Assembly: GCA_932521035.1 (NCBI GenBank)
Contig: OW051495.1
Coordinates: 2,418,001 to 2,482,000 of the forward strand
DNA from: Oscheius dolichura
Taxonomy: Eukaryota > Nematoda > Chromadorea > Rhabditida > Rhabditidae
Direction: 5' to 3'
Length of the DNA: 64,000 nt
Below, in pieces: positions 45,977-64,000 of this stretch; within the stretch, counting starts at the first letter, position 1, and every line of letters starts with the position of its first letter. A program made the translations under genes and the position numbers. Below the pieces are notes generated by a model that was not told where the DNA came from, did no database searches, and worked only from the letters and a program-made list of their open reading frames with translations.

Positions 45977-47163
45977 ATGATGAATAGGGTTGGGCCAGCA
46001 AATGGTGATGTGCCGGTGCTGAGTGAGGAATACCTCACAGCACCTTATCAATATATTCGCGATCATCCAGGAAAGCATGTATGTTTCATTTCCGTGTGGT
46101 TTATTTCTTCCTGCTTAGGTGCGTGCTAGAATGGCAGAAGCCTTCAATACCTGGCTTCAGATAGCACCGGATAAGTTCACCACTATATGCGGTTCGTTTA
46201 ATATTTTCTTTTTTTGAAATTCTCATTTTCCAGAAATTGTTGAAATGCTTCATAACGCTTCTCTAATGGTGGACGATATTGAAGATAATTCCGTAATGCG
46301 GCGAGGAGTTCCTGTAACTCATAGTGTTTATGGAGTTCCTAGAACAATCAACAGCGCTAATTATATATATTTTCGAGCTCTTGAGAAATGTAACAGCTTA
46401 CAGCATCCTCATGCTGTAATCATTTTTACTGGTAAATTTATTTTTCTTGCAAAACTGTTTTATAGAACAAATGCTCGAAATGCATCGAGGGCAAGGGAAA
46501 GAGCTTTACTGGAGAGATTGTGTTGTTTGTCCTACAGAGATTGAATACGAAATGATGGTGGAACAAAGTAAGTAAATCAATTTTAGATTAAAGTATATTT
46601 TCCAGAAACAGGTGGACTTTTCATCTTGGCAGCTAAACTGATGCAGCTTTTTACTACACATGATTTCAAGCTGCAGACCATCTGCTGTCTACTAGCCAAA
46701 TTCTTCCAAATTAGAGATGACTATCTAAATCTGACGAGCGACGAAATGGCCAAAGCAAAAACCTTTGCTGAAGATCTTACCGAAGGAAAATTTTCTTTCC
46801 CTATCATCCACGCGGTTAGAAATACTCCAGCTGTAGATGCCAACGACGATGCTGTGCTAAGTGGATATATTGTCATTGTTGTAATTAACCTGTGATGCTT
46901 AGATATTCTCCGACAGCGTACAACTTCTGTAGAGGTGAAGCAGTATTGTATTCAAGAGATTACGCGTCGTGGTTCATTGGCGTATGTTTTTTCAAATGTT
47001 TTTGTCATTTAATAAAAAATAATGCATAAATTTCGTTTCAGATATACAGAACAACGCTTAGAAGCCCTGACTAAAGAAGTTTCAATGGAAGTGATGACTC
47101 TCGGTGGAAATGCTGCACTCATAGAACTGATAGCCAACTTAGCAACAGGTTTATTCCATTGAA
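45977..47163 (+). CDS. GGPS1: Geranylgeranyl pyrophosphate synthase
   Basis: Makes GGPP from FPP and IPP for protein prenylation, ubiquinone side chains and dolichol. Start ATG 45977 (MMNRVGPANGDVPVLSEEYL). Anchors: APYQYIRDHPGKHVRARMAE, IVEMLHNASLMVDDIEDNSV with RRG (first Asp-rich motif DDIED), SVYGVPRTINSANYIYFRAL, MLEMHRGQGKELYWRDCVVC, KTGGLFILAAKLMQLFTTHD, KFFQIRDDYLNLTSDEMAKA (second motif DDYLN), DLTEGKFSFPIIHAVRNTP, LRQRTTSVEVKQYCIQEITR. About 300 residues. The DDIED/DDYLN motifs and absence of a targeting peptide fit type III GGPPS. TTTTAG lies four bases before the ATG, 191 bases after SART3. The very last exon may instead splice at ACAG|GTTT; both give a similar end. Confidence 0.94.
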
Positions 47164-47686
47164 TCTCTTGGCATTTGTCAGCTAAAAATCATCTGTGATA
47201 TTTAGTTTTATTTGTCATTTTGTGAGTAAATTTTCACTATTTTAGAAGTTTGAAGAACGAACTAAAAGTCTTGAAATCGTACTATTCACCTTTTTGGTGT
47301 AAAGAAACGTCCGTGACTCGGCAACAATCGGGACTAATTAAAGGAAACGTCGTCTTGCTCCGCTATCTATTCGATTAGGTGTGCTCTGTCATCCATATAT
47401 CCTAGAGGAATTTTCACTCTTCGCGTTCCCTTCCAACAACAATTGAAAGTTCGAAGCCTTTTGTTCAACTGCCACTAATTTCCTAGTCGCTTCCGTTCAG
47501 TAAGAAGTCGGCAACGCGCTTCTAAATAACTTTTTGAACATTTTTACTTTCACTCTCTCTGGGTCTCTAGTTGATAGTATCAGCCGCCTCCCCCATATAA
47601 TCTCGGCAGTCAACGTTCCTGATAAGATGCAGCTCTTGTTAGCCCCAGGATACCGACGCAGTTCGGAATGAGTAGTCCTATCCAGG

Positions 47687-47759
47687 CTGCATCAGATACG
47701 CGACCCTTGAACTGGTCTTATTGATAGCAAGGCTAGTTCGGATCGCGTATCTGATGCAG
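47687..47759. ncRNA. Candidate 73-base hairpin (miRNA-precursor-like)
   Basis: The 5' arm ctgcatcagatacgcgaccc continues ttgaactgg; the 3' arm ctagttcggatcgcgtatctgatgcag pairs with it along about 27 positions with one two-base bulge and few mismatches, closing a 17-base loop. Size and shape fit an animal pre-miRNA, but an isolated small foldback transposon would look the same. No known miRNA seed recognised. Confidence 0.35.
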
Positions 47760-49004
47760 TCGGTACTCTCCTTTCTGCGTCAATTTTTGGAAAACCTCTG
47801 ACCAGAGGAAAAAATATCACGGTCTTCATATTGGGGAAAAAATCAGACACGTGTTCTTCATCAAGAAACCGGAAATTTTAGTCGGCTATGGCTTCGGATC
47901 AGCTGAGGATGACTCCTCATCTTCTTCACTTCCTGGTATTTTGATTTCAATCAAATAGGAAGCTCGACGGAGGGTGACTCTCCTCCTAATTTTCGCCCCC
48001 TCAGGCTGTTTGCCATGGATAACAATTAGTCTCTAGTCAGAATCTTTCCTTATTTTTTCCTGGGGTTCTTTTCATCTTTCTAAAAAAGGAAGGATACTAA
48101 AACTTCTTGTTCTTCTTATGTGACTGACAAGACGCAAATAATAAAGAAAAAATTTAAAAAATAACGTCACCTGCTGGCGGATGAGCCAAAATTGAGAAAG
48201 GGGACAGTTGTAATCCGCTTCCGTTGCCATAGCTATGCAGAAGAAGAGCCTCATCTCTCGGGATGGCTTGAGAAAGTTTCTCATCTCTACATTTTGTTCA
48301 ATATTTCCAATCATCTCTTTTTCTTTTTAGGAAGCAGTTACAGCAATTTATCGTATTTGCTTCATTTTTTCAAGAAAATAGTCTAATATAAACTTGAAGT
48401 ATCGTACATCTGTGAGGATATTTGTAAGCGGTTCAATAACATCAATGAAAAGACAAAAGTAAAGAGAAATAGAGTAGATATCATGTATTCATCTTACCCT
48501 GCTGCGCGTAACTCTGCGATCTTCTTCTTTCTTCTTCCCCTTCATTGAACTCCATTAGCGAACCAGGAGGAAGGCGCTGACGCCTTCCTTTTTTCCTTCT
48601 CACGATGAATAATAGCGATACTGAATCTCAATTCTCTTCTTATTCTTCATGTTCAATGAGATTACTCTCCACCTGATATACGAACGACCATTGAATAGTA
48701 GGGCTTTCCTGACGTCAAATGAAATCTTATATTGTTAAACTTGATTGGTGTACTTATTATTTTTTTTCTCCAACAGAACAGCTCATCTTCGATCAGAATA
48801 AAATGATGCGAGTGTTCGCTTCTTTTGAAGCCGTCTTTCATAATCCCTCCGAGTTGATGTGATTATCAAATTGACACTGATATTATTAGCTTTATTACAA
48901 TGTCTATGTCTGATCTACACAAAGTCTTTTTGCCGTTGAAATGTTTTCCACTCACGGTATAAATTCCGAAGTCTCAGCATAACCATATATCTGTGATTGG
49001 GAAT

Positions 49005-49443
49005 CTAAAATTTCAGGCTTCCACTAGGATACAACTTTATTTTATTTCGTGAAATTCTAGCGGAACCAAACCTTATCGAAGCCTTTTTGGCTCTAACACT
49101 CGGAAGACCACGTGGTCCATAGGAAAGCAGTTTGAAATCGTTTTGACACCTCCGAGCAGCCGTTTTCTCACGAAGTTCGGATTCCCCCAAAATACTTGAA
49201 CTTCCCGAACCCCTCCTAGTCCCTTTAACCTTCTCTTCTGCTACATATCCTTTCGTGCCCTTTGCAGTTTTGCTGTCTTTGATCTTTTGTCATTTTGTGC
49301 ATAATCTTTTGTGTGAATTTGTTCATTAGACAAAAAGCCTTCTCTCTCTCCAGTTCTGCAAAGACGGCCTCTTCATCTATTAGTAGTTGTCGTCGGAGAT
49401 TTTTCCCACGCGGTGGCACGTGTAAACCGCGGGAGAGAGACAA
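49005..49443 (-). pseudogene. Possible decayed or poorly resolved small gene
   Basis: Two overlapping minus-strand frames carry plausible protein: IDEEAVFAELEREKAFCLMN with KFTQKIMHKMTKDQ (frame closing at 49225), and a second frame open from about 49288 to 49005 reading KGYVAEEKVKGTRRGSGSSS, then ESELREKTAARRCQNDFKLL. AATAAA occurs near 49045. No ATG or clear splice join links them. Either a frameshifted pseudogene or chance. Confidence 0.22.
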
Positions 49444-50790
49444 GCAGCATTGAAGAGTAGCTCGCCTCCTAATGAGAGTACGACGGGAAGAAGAAGACGA
49501 CGAACTTTATATCCAAGTAGCTTCATCTTCTCCCGTCGTCTGTCTGTTTGTCTGGCAACCGCTTTTTATCTTCTCTAGCCATTGCCACAGTCAATATACA
49601 GAATGTTCTCGCCCTATTGAAATTAGTCCTAATTCATGGCTATTCACTGCCGGAGGGTGTTATTTGGGAAGAAGTTCATCTAATCTTCACTCCCTCCCAC
49701 ACCTATAGTATTTTCTAGAGGCTTCTTCCATCAAAACATTATTTTCATTTGAGTTCTCAAGCAGCAGAGTAAAGTGGAAAACTATTTAGCAATTGTCTTT
49801 TTGTTCAAGTGCTTTCATGATTTTCTTCCGATTTTATCCAAGGCAGAAGAAGTTGTTTTGTTGCTTGTACTCTAAAAAATAATCATTTTGCTTCTTTTAC
49901 TCTCATTTTTCAAATGCCTGTCTTCTTTTTTGTCCTTTTCGCACATAAACTTCTTGATGATGCCTTGTTCGCTCTCAAAATTCCGATTGCTCCATGCAAA
50001 AGTATATGGGAGCGGCTACGTTTTTGAGTGAGTGACACTCACACTTTCACATGAAGCTAATTTTCTCGAGGTTATTCGTCTAAAATCTAATCACCCTCGT
50101 TTATTACCCTCTGCGGTGCGGGAGTTTTCCTTTTATCTGATCATTTCGAGGGACGGAATCCAAAACACAATTTGAAATCTCTCTTTAGATCATCTCCTTG
50201 ATTATTTTCTGCTTCTAATTTACAATTACTACTTTTCTCATCTTCTATATTATGCATTTATAAAAAAACCTTCACAGATAAATGCTATTTTCTCTTTATA
50301 TTTTACTCTATTCAGCCGTGCAAAGATGCCGTTCCAATGACATCAAAAACTGCTGGAAATGCAATTTTAGAGAGGCGCATATCTCCGGACAAATAAGAAG
50401 GCCGGCAGAGATACTGCAGCATGTTTTGACTGCCATCTTACTCCTCTCGGGCGAGAAGTATCTTCTCGTCAGCTGTCGGCCGATCACCTCCATCTCTCTG
50501 GGCCTATTACTGTTCTACTTTCTATCTTTTCTCACAATTCTACAGTATATCTATCTCTAAAAGGAAGTACACATAAAAAAGAATCAAATCTTCTTTCTCT
50601 TCACCAGATTTTGCTAATAATTCTCTTCCTTCTCAATTATGACCGTAAACTTGAAGACGAGAGCTGGCGTGACCCCTGAATGACGCCGCAGCTGTCCCCT
50701 CCCCTGGCCCCCTCTCCCACCTCATCCATACTTCCATCTCCTCCCCGTTTATTGCATATTCTTCTCGGACAAACACAGTTCAGATGGCCC

Positions 50791-50870
50791 AATGAAGTTC
50801 CGCTCGTTGGCCTTATCTCTTCGCGTCTTCAACGTCAGGGCACGGTTCAGCCGGCCGGCTACGCCATCCG
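50791..50870 (+). CDS. Possible distant first coding exon of the kinase gene
   Basis: ATG AAG TTC begins MKFRSLALSLRVFNVRARFS, then RPATPSD, ending at a consensus donor GTGAGT in phase 0. An acceptor-like AGTTCAG lies just upstream. The next known kinase exon (57595) also starts in phase 0 without an ATG of its own at its beginning, so the two could join, over a 6.7-kb intron. This is inference only. Confidence 0.25.
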
Positions 50871-51379
50871 ATGTGAGTCCTTTCCCAATTTTCTCATAGA
50901 AAGGTTTCCTCTAATTACTGTATCCTTTTTTGTCTTCCGGGGTTCAAAAAGTCTCTCCCTTTCCCCCTCTCTGATCAATTTGACGACTGTTTTCTCTTCC
51001 CCCCTGGATGGACACATCGAACGGGCAAGTATTACCCGCATCTGCACAGTTATGGAGAGAGAGAGAGTACGGCAAGGAGAGAAATACACCGAGTGTAACG
51101 GAAGAAGAAGACGACCCCGGGGACTGGAACTGTCCGTGACGTCACGTTCTTCTCTCTCTCTCTCTTTCTGTTATCACATGTTACCGGAGGGAGAGACAGA
51201 TATTCGCGGGGAGTGGCACCCACACCGGAAAGGAATCCTCTTCCTTATTGTTCGTTTTCCGTGGATATTTCTTCGCTACGGGACCCATTGAACAAAATGG
51301 GCCATTTGTTACAGTAATCGTGAATCGAAAAGCGGTAAAAAAGGCTCGAATACCCTAAAACCTGCGCGAAATGAGCTCG

Positions 51380-51542
51380 GACCGGATCCAGGCCAGTAAG
51401 ACGCATTTTCATTTGGGTATTAGGGTAATACTCTTTGGCATACTGTAATTATTTCACAATAAATAGGCTACCTTGCACCGAAAAAACGCAAAGGAGCATG
51501 CATTTTCCCCAAAAAATGGACCTTACTGGCCGGGATCCGGTT
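51380..51542. repeat. 163-bp foldback element, second family
   Basis: Arms accggatccaggccagtaag (51381-51400) and its near reverse complement cttactggccgggatccggt (51522-51541) continue inward (acgcatttt against aaaaatgga) for about 36 bases. The sequence is unrelated to the CACCCGTAAAATCTCGGCAG family. Confidence 0.6.
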
Positions 51543-52374
51543 CAAGGCCCCAAAAGAGTCCATTCCACCTGATTACCTCTCCATAACTAGTTTTTCGGGG
51601 TCAAAAAGTCGTCTCATCGTCATTTGTCTCGATTATTTTGAATGTCCCTCCATTTCTCGACTACGCGGGTCTGTTCTATACAAAACGGACGACCTTTCTC
51701 TCTCTCCCCGCTCTTGTCGTCTTCGCCCGTCCTCCAGGCCGGCTATCTCGCCCCGATCAGCAATCTCCTCTCCCTGGCAGGAAAGGCCATGGCCGGCCGT
51801 CCTCTCCTCTCCCCGAACTGGCCTTTGAACTGAAACAAGATAGCCGACTGCCCGGGGCTATCCCCCGACGCCGTTTTTCTCCTCTTCTCCTCTTCCCACC
51901 CCGTTCTTTTTATCTAGCTGTCTAACTGTGGCTCTTTTCATTCTATTCTGTTTCTCTATTTCCCCTGTAAGACTCTCGCAGTCCTATAAATATCCCCAGG
52001 AATAATGAAATCTGATCTCTCTCTCTTTCTCCTTCCCACTTTCGAAGTGCACATATTGTCTTTATTTTTCCCTGCCAGCTGGTTACAAAAGAGTGAGAAT
52101 CGTCCATTTCTCATCAGAAATTAGACTAAACATTTAAAAATTTCAGTTGGGCTAGAAAAAGAATAGAAACCCCTCCTATTTTTGTTCGTCTCTCCCTTTT
52201 TCGGTAGCTTATGAAACTTCCGCCAAAAGTAATTAAATCCCCACTGAAATTCTTTTTCTGTCGTGAGAAAATTGATTCTCCGCGGTCAAAAAAGCCCCGA
52301 AAGGGATCCAAACAGCCCGTGTTTCCGTCTGTTTGCCATGATATTTCGACAGATTCCGCTGTTCTGATTCCCCC

Positions 52375-52462
52375 GCACCCGTAAAATCTCGGCAGCGGGT
52401 CCGCCTTTATTGAACGCGATCAGAAATTGATGTTCTTCCAGCTGCCGAGATTTTACGGGTGC
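52375..52462. repeat. Small foldback element, 88-bp class
   Basis: Perfect consensus arms: gcacccgtaaaatctcggca and tgccgagattttacgggtgc, 22 paired bases each with the flanking gc. The 44-base centre is unique. Confidence 0.9.
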
Positions 52463-55340
52463 AGGTAACTCAACCAAAGGGTCGTGCTAGCCCATTGCCA
52501 GTGTTTTTCCACCCTCCTTTTCAGATATTCCTGATTTTTATCATCCAATTACTATAACACTAGTTGGTTCCCACGACGAAAACTTGAAATAGCTTGCCCA
52601 CCCGCTTCCTAAATCCCCTTTCCCTTCCCTCTTTGTCTTTCCCAGCAATAATTACTGCCAAAAGTCATGCCCTTCGCCCTGCTAATCTCCCCCTCCTCTT
52701 CTTCTTCTTCTTCTTCTTCTTATTTTCCCCAAATGTTTTCTGTTTCCTCCTCTTCTTCCTCTCCCTCCTGTCCTCTCGCGCACCTGTGTGCGTGTCGGTC
52801 GGTGTTTACACTTCTTCTCCCTCTGCTGCCTATCCGCTCCCATATGATTCGGGGCTGGGTTTGGTCGGCTTCGATCGATTCTCTCTCTCTCCGTGTTCTG
52901 TATTTTGCGCATCCTGTATGAGAGAGGAGGATGGAGGGGGTGGCTGGCCGGGCTGGGCCGGCTGGCTGGCTGTAGATGCGCGACACTGCCCCCCTCTAAG
53001 GCTATGTATATGTCTCCGCTCCTTTTCCACTAGACTTCCCCCAAATGTTACAGTAATCGATTTGTTTCTCTCTCCATTAAACGGGAAATTGACAAGAGAC
53101 GGTGGAAATATTGTGGGGGTTGGCGGCCGATGACACTATCATTCTGGGCACACGTCAGCCAGCCACCCAGTCCGGTCCCTTCTTCCCTATTCAAAAATGG
53201 ACGAACAGCCCGAGTCACCGGTCAGTTTCTGCTCTAAATTAGACATTAACACCCTCAGAAAATGCTCCCCTTTCCCAATTTTTGACTATTCAAGTGGGGC
53301 CTTCCCCAAGGGCCCAGAACATTGGGCATGGCTTTTTCCTAAATTTAAAAAGTCATAAAATAGGAATATCCTGGGGTTATATTGGGTAACCAAGACGCTA
53401 TTCTCCGTCGTTTATTTGCTTGTTTCTGTCCTCCCTTCGTCAAGTTCCAATTAGAGGAGGGCATCCCCCGGCAGAAGGGAATCAAAAACTCCCGGTTCTC
53501 CTAATTGTGTTGATATTTTTGGAACTTTTGGAGGAAATTAAAGAAATTGACTGATCCCGTTGAGGAACAAATGAGAAAATCCGACTGAAATGAGGAATTT
53601 CCGCGAAAAAGTCGAATTTTCTGAATTTTTCAGGAAATTTACTCTCCTAGATTGTAAATTTCGCCAAATTAGATATATTTAGACCTTTAAAAATGTTTTA
53701 TAATATTTTTCCCATCCAAAAAAATGCATAAATCTGATGAAAACCTGGAATATTCATGGGGAAACGTCTTCCGTCATGCGGGGATCACTTTTCTATGCAT
53801 GACGTTTACACGCGCCAACATGAAATCTCTAATGTAGTAAAAAATAAGAGAAAAGTCGCCTAATAAGTCCCAATTGAAGTATTTTTTTCTCGTTTTTTTT
53901 CTGGTGAAAAGAGGGAATTGCAATATAGAGAGTAGGGGAAAAAGGAGTTCGGCGAATCCATTAGGCTCCGAGAAGTACAGGATCCGTTCTCCTCTATTTA
54001 GAGTAATCCAGGCGGGAGTTCCCCTGCCGGCGGGGACAATTAACGTTTATTAGGCTGATGAATAATTTAGGGAGGAGAAGGGGGAGAGAGGGGAAGGTGT
54101 GTGGCGTGTTTGAGAAGGAAAAAAGGTGTGCGATTTAGAGGAGAGGGAGAGGAGGGGACGGGCGACGACCTGCCAATTGACATTCGCCCGTCGGCTGGTG
54201 GCTGGCCTCTCCCTCTCTCCCTCCCCGTAAACCAAGGGGGGCACACCTCCTGGGGGCACTCTCTCTCCCTCCCCCCAGCCGGTGCGACTCATTTCCGGAA
54301 TCAAAAACCACACAAATAGTCGCCGGGGCGGACCCTATTAAGCCGGGGGGAGAGACTTCGGCTGGGGGAGTCCCTCGCCCTCGGGGGCTGACTCTCCTAA
54401 TTATTAATTATTACGACAGGAGGGGGCAACTATTCCGCTACTCTTTCTTGATTTTTTTTTGTTTGGGAAACGCCTCTGGGCTATTCCCAGCCGACGGCCC
54501 CAATTCCATCCAATCCTTTTATTCCATTTCCCCGTCGTCCTCTCTCTGTTTGTGGCAAAAGTTAATTATTCATTTGTGACCTTCCGTCATTGTTCTCTCT
54601 CGAATTCCTCCTTTTATCCGTCTTAATCCCGTGTTTTTTCTATTGGTGCTACCAGGAAACTTGGTCTATCTAGGCTTAAAAAATTCGCCGTTTTCTCCTG
54701 AACAAGAAGATATATTCAGTTTTTGATATTGAGGTCTGAATAGCGAGATAAATCTATTCTAAAGCCAGAAATCCGAAACTTTCGACGACAAATCCTATCC
54801 CAGAAGCTGTAAATGGTCCCACCTGGAAAAGAGTTCTTTCCTTCCTTTTTTGGTCTGTGTTCTAATGTCCTAATGGACTCTCTGCCTGGCTCCCTGCTCC
54901 CTGTTTGCAGCCGTCCATGCGATCTCCCCCCGCCGATTCCTTCCAGTTGCTCAAATATCCAAAGAGGAGCAGCAGCAGGATTTTTCTCTCGTCGAGCAGC
55001 AATTAAGGCACATTCACAGTTTCCGTGAGCCATCCTATCCATTTCTCGGAGAGAGAAAAAAACGAGACGGGGGAGATGTCGTACATAGGGAATAGACGTT
55101 TGGAGAGAGAGAGACAGTAGCCGACGGGATCTCACGGTGCTCGACCCCTTTTGGCTGGGAATTTGGCCCGTTTCTTATTTGTTTTACAGCCAATCTGATG
55201 AAAATCTAGAAAAAAGGGAAGAAAACGACATGGGATTACCGTATCCTATCAAAAAATAGCTTGTAATACATTTAAACCCCATAAAATTTGAGAAATACTC
55301 CTCGAAATTGGATTAAAAAGTCTGCTTTGGACTTGCTGCC

Positions 55341-55427
55341 GCACCCGTAAAATCTCGGCAGCAATTTGCTTTTGATTCCAGGGCGTGATTTCTTCAAGGT
55401 ACCGAGCTGCCGAGATCTTACGGGTGT
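55341..55427. repeat. Small foldback element, 87-88-bp class
   Basis: Left arm gcacccgtaaaatctcggca is consensus; the right arm is tgccgagatcttacgggtgt. Confidence 0.88.
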
Positions 55428-57594
55428 AGGCGCACGGACCCAGAAGTGGACGTTTCTCCAATATTCTTCCTTCCAAAAAGTTTCCGTCCTTTAAAAGACC
55501 GCAAAGAGGTGTGATAACGAGGAAAAAGGGGTTATTTTCACATCACAAGCCAGAGAGAGACGGCGCGGCTGGCCAGTTGCCGCGACTTGACCCCAGGGGC
55601 CAGGGAGGAGAACAGCTGAGACTGGAGGGGCTGATAACCGCTTGGGCCTCTCTCCTCGGCCCTCTCGGAGTTCTTCCCCGTTTCGGGGGATGCTTAGAGT
55701 GTTTGTCCCCCGGCTATAAATCTCCTTTCCCTAGGCGCCGGGGCTATCGGGCCGTAATCAGCGTCCGATTGTTTCTAGCCCGTCTCCCCCTCGGGGGCTC
55801 CCTTCTTCCTTTCCTTTTTTCTCTTTTTCTCTCCCTACAAAATGACGTTCTGTAAACAGAAGTCCGAATTCTTCAAGAATTCAAAAAGATCATCATCACC
55901 GCCGCACGGCCCGTCCCGGCGTGGGTGTTCCGATGTTTACCTGATTGTGGGGGGACTGGGGGCAGCGGAAGAAAGGCGGCCCGGACCCAGACGGTCTCTC
56001 CTTGTTTGTCAACACCTTCCCCGTCCCCCCTGCTCCCCAGCCGTTTTCCCCTTTCCCGGCTGACTCATTACGGGCTAGTCACTCCTCAGGCCGGCGATAA
56101 ACTTCGCGCCCCGTCTAGTCTCTCACAAATCATCATCTGATTCGTATTCTAATCGTTCTTTTCTCTCTATTTTCACCATTTTTTATGTTTTCTTGAGGAA
56201 AAAAATCGCATTTTATAGTAATTTTTAATTCTATATCCGTTTCTGTTATTGTATTCTAATTTAGAAAGTTTTTCGCAGGAATAACATTAGTATTTTGAGA
56301 AGAGACTTTACGAAAAGTCATATAAACGGTAAAATTTTCATAAAAGACTTTTTTAATAAAGCTAGAAAAACCTAAAAAATTACAAAAAATTGTATTTCCC
56401 GGAAATATTTGGTTTCAAATTGTTTCTCTCGTAATTTAGGCCATTTTTCATTCTTATCCACCATTTGCTTGCCCTATGAAGTCTAGTAGGCTCCAAAATT
56501 CCACAATTTTCCATCATAACGATCATTTTCTGGGGAAAAGACCGTTCCCAGACAGTTTTCCTTCCAATTCATTGTCAATTTTCTCGAAATCCCATTATTT
56601 CACTGTTTCATAGCACTTTCCACGTCAAAGCACTGTAATATTCACTAAAAACTATTTATGACCATAGAAAACCCTAGAAAATCCTGAGAATTCGGCTTTT
56701 CCTGGGAAAATTGGTTCCAAGCCATTTTCCCCTATATTTCCAGCCAGATATCTCCCTTTCTTATTGACTTGTTTTTTTCTTTTCCTTCCTCTTCAAATCA
56801 GGAGAAGGATCAGCAAAATAGACTAGTCAATGTTTACCCAAAAACCGGGGAGAATTTCTCAGAAAATATCGTTTCTTTTCCCCCGTTCCGTTCCCCGGAA
56901 AGAGGGGGGTCAAGTGTGGGTGAGAGAGAGAGAGAGACTGTTCCCCCTCAGATCCTCTCTCAGATGACTTTTAAGTGGGGACCGAGGACTGACAAGAGAG
57001 GGAGGGAGAGACAGGAAGAGCACATACCGCCAACTACCACGTGTTCTCCCCTCCTTCCCCGACGAATAAGTGAATCCTCGAAGATTTATTACTGGCCCGG
57101 GAGGGGGCCAAATTTGAAATATCCTCTCTTCTCTTCCCTTTCCTGTGTTGATTCAGCTGGGAGTAGGGGACGGGCCTTTTGCAGCAGCCAGCTGCCGTCT
57201 GCTCTAGTTTGAATTGCTCTTCCCGCTCCATTTAAATCCTTAGATTCCCCCATACTTTTTGAATTTGGCGCCTTCCGCTTCATTGCCCCCTGCTCCCGTT
57301 GGCTCTTCCCCTAATTGTGACCTCTCTCCCTTTTTCCCTCTTATCCTTCTCTTTAGTCTGAGTGGATCCCCGGTTTAAATCCAATTCAAATCAATTGATT
57401 CGTCGTTTTATAGCCGCGAGAGGCGCCTCTCTCCCAGTCAACCCGTCCCCCCTCCTCCCCGTCCTCCTCCCCCTTGTTCTGTCAATATTTAACAACATCC
57501 AACTATCTTCTGCTTAACACAGTGTGTCTTGCAACGAAAAAGAGGCAGTACATCCTAGTTAATATTTAAGATAAAGAGAAAGAGACGGTTTCAG

Positions 57595-64000
<6,406 letters not shown>

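Larger units (their letters stand above)
47164..57594. other. 10.4-kb gene-poor stretch upstream of the protein kinase C gene
   Basis: Two foldback elements of the small family, one 163-bp foldback, a 73-base hairpin, simple CT/GA/CTT runs (51040-51070, 51150-51170, 52690-52720, 56915-56935) and AT-rich stretches (53550-53900, 56150-56760) are present. A few short frames look marginally coding: 49005-49443 minus, 49472 plus, 50308-50493 minus, and an ATG-led 26-codon frame ending in a good donor at about 50791-50870 plus. I see no conserved protein. The likeliest role is promoter, alternative first exons and first intron of the kinase gene. Confidence 0.45.

Noticed and set aside
47593-47611. 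Possible solo arm of the small foldback family (atataatctcggcagt)
   Set aside because: No partner arm at the expected distance and several mismatches; not counted as a copy.
50680-51291. 203-codon plus-strand ORF
   Set aside because: Pro/Ser/Leu-rich from pyrimidine runs; different frames look equally open. Only a short first-exon candidate in another frame was kept, at low confidence.
52594-53133. 179-codon plus-strand ORF
   Set aside because: Driven by CTT and CT simple repeats (poly-Phe/Ser/Leu); antisense frames are equally open and Arg-rich.

Overview
The window is nuclear DNA of a small-genome metazoan, most probably a nematode. The evidence is many conserved animal genes split by introns of about 30-60 bases, acceptors of the form TTTCAG or TTTAG, very short 3' ends (several stop codons lie inside the AATAAA signal), same-strand genes 170-350 bases apart, and an acceptor-like AG a few bases before most start codons. 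That last pattern is expected where spliced leaders are trans-spliced. A small secreted Cys-rich protein resembling nematode lustrin-type repeats points the same way. I could not confirm the species.

Layout. 1-2,130: mostly non-coding, two small foldback elements. 2,138-5,527: an unrecognised membrane/secreted coiled-coil gene (-) and an F-box gene (+), divergent. 5,618-9,988: a rearranged segment with a 778-bp foldback element, a 393-bp near-perfect inverted duplication, the alarmone/NADPH hydrolase MESH1 and a small secreted Cys-rich gene whose stop lies 8 bases from that of MESH1. 10,820-11,500: second F-box-like gene. 13,105-15,872: four-membrane-segment protein. 16,202-22,072 (-): SRP54, RNASEH2B, MRPS33 and PNKP, operon-like. 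22,543-26,105: CSE1L/exportin-2. 26,417-29,847 (-): MFSD5-like transporter and a TOMM6-like gene with a separate gene nested in its intron. 30,319-36,485 (+): CPT2, PEX14, NDUFAF3 and a neurogenin-like bHLH factor. 36,958-37,944 (-): MAD2. 38,210-47,163 (+): DNAJC2 (zuotin), ANKS3-like, SART3 and GGPP synthase. 47,164-57,594: 10.4 kb with little coding evidence. 57,595-64,000 (+): a novel-type protein kinase C (delta/theta, TPA-1 type), running off the window.

Functionally the left and middle are housekeeping: protein targeting (SRP54, TOMM6, PEX14), DNA repair (PNKP, RNASEH2B), mitochondrial translation, fat oxidation and complex I assembly (MRPS33, CPT2, NDUFAF3), nuclear transport, spindle checkpoint, ribosome-associated chaperoning, snRNP recycling and isoprenoid synthesis. 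The right end is one long regulatory kinase gene in a repeat-rich setting.

The most unusual feature is a family of at least 14 tiny foldback elements. Their arms are nearly invariant (core CACCCGTAAAATCTCGGCAG and its reverse complement), their centres are unrelated in sequence, and total length falls into two classes of 78 and 87-88 bp, about one helical turn apart. All coordinates were read by hand; exon edges I checked codon by codon are stated, the rest are approximate.
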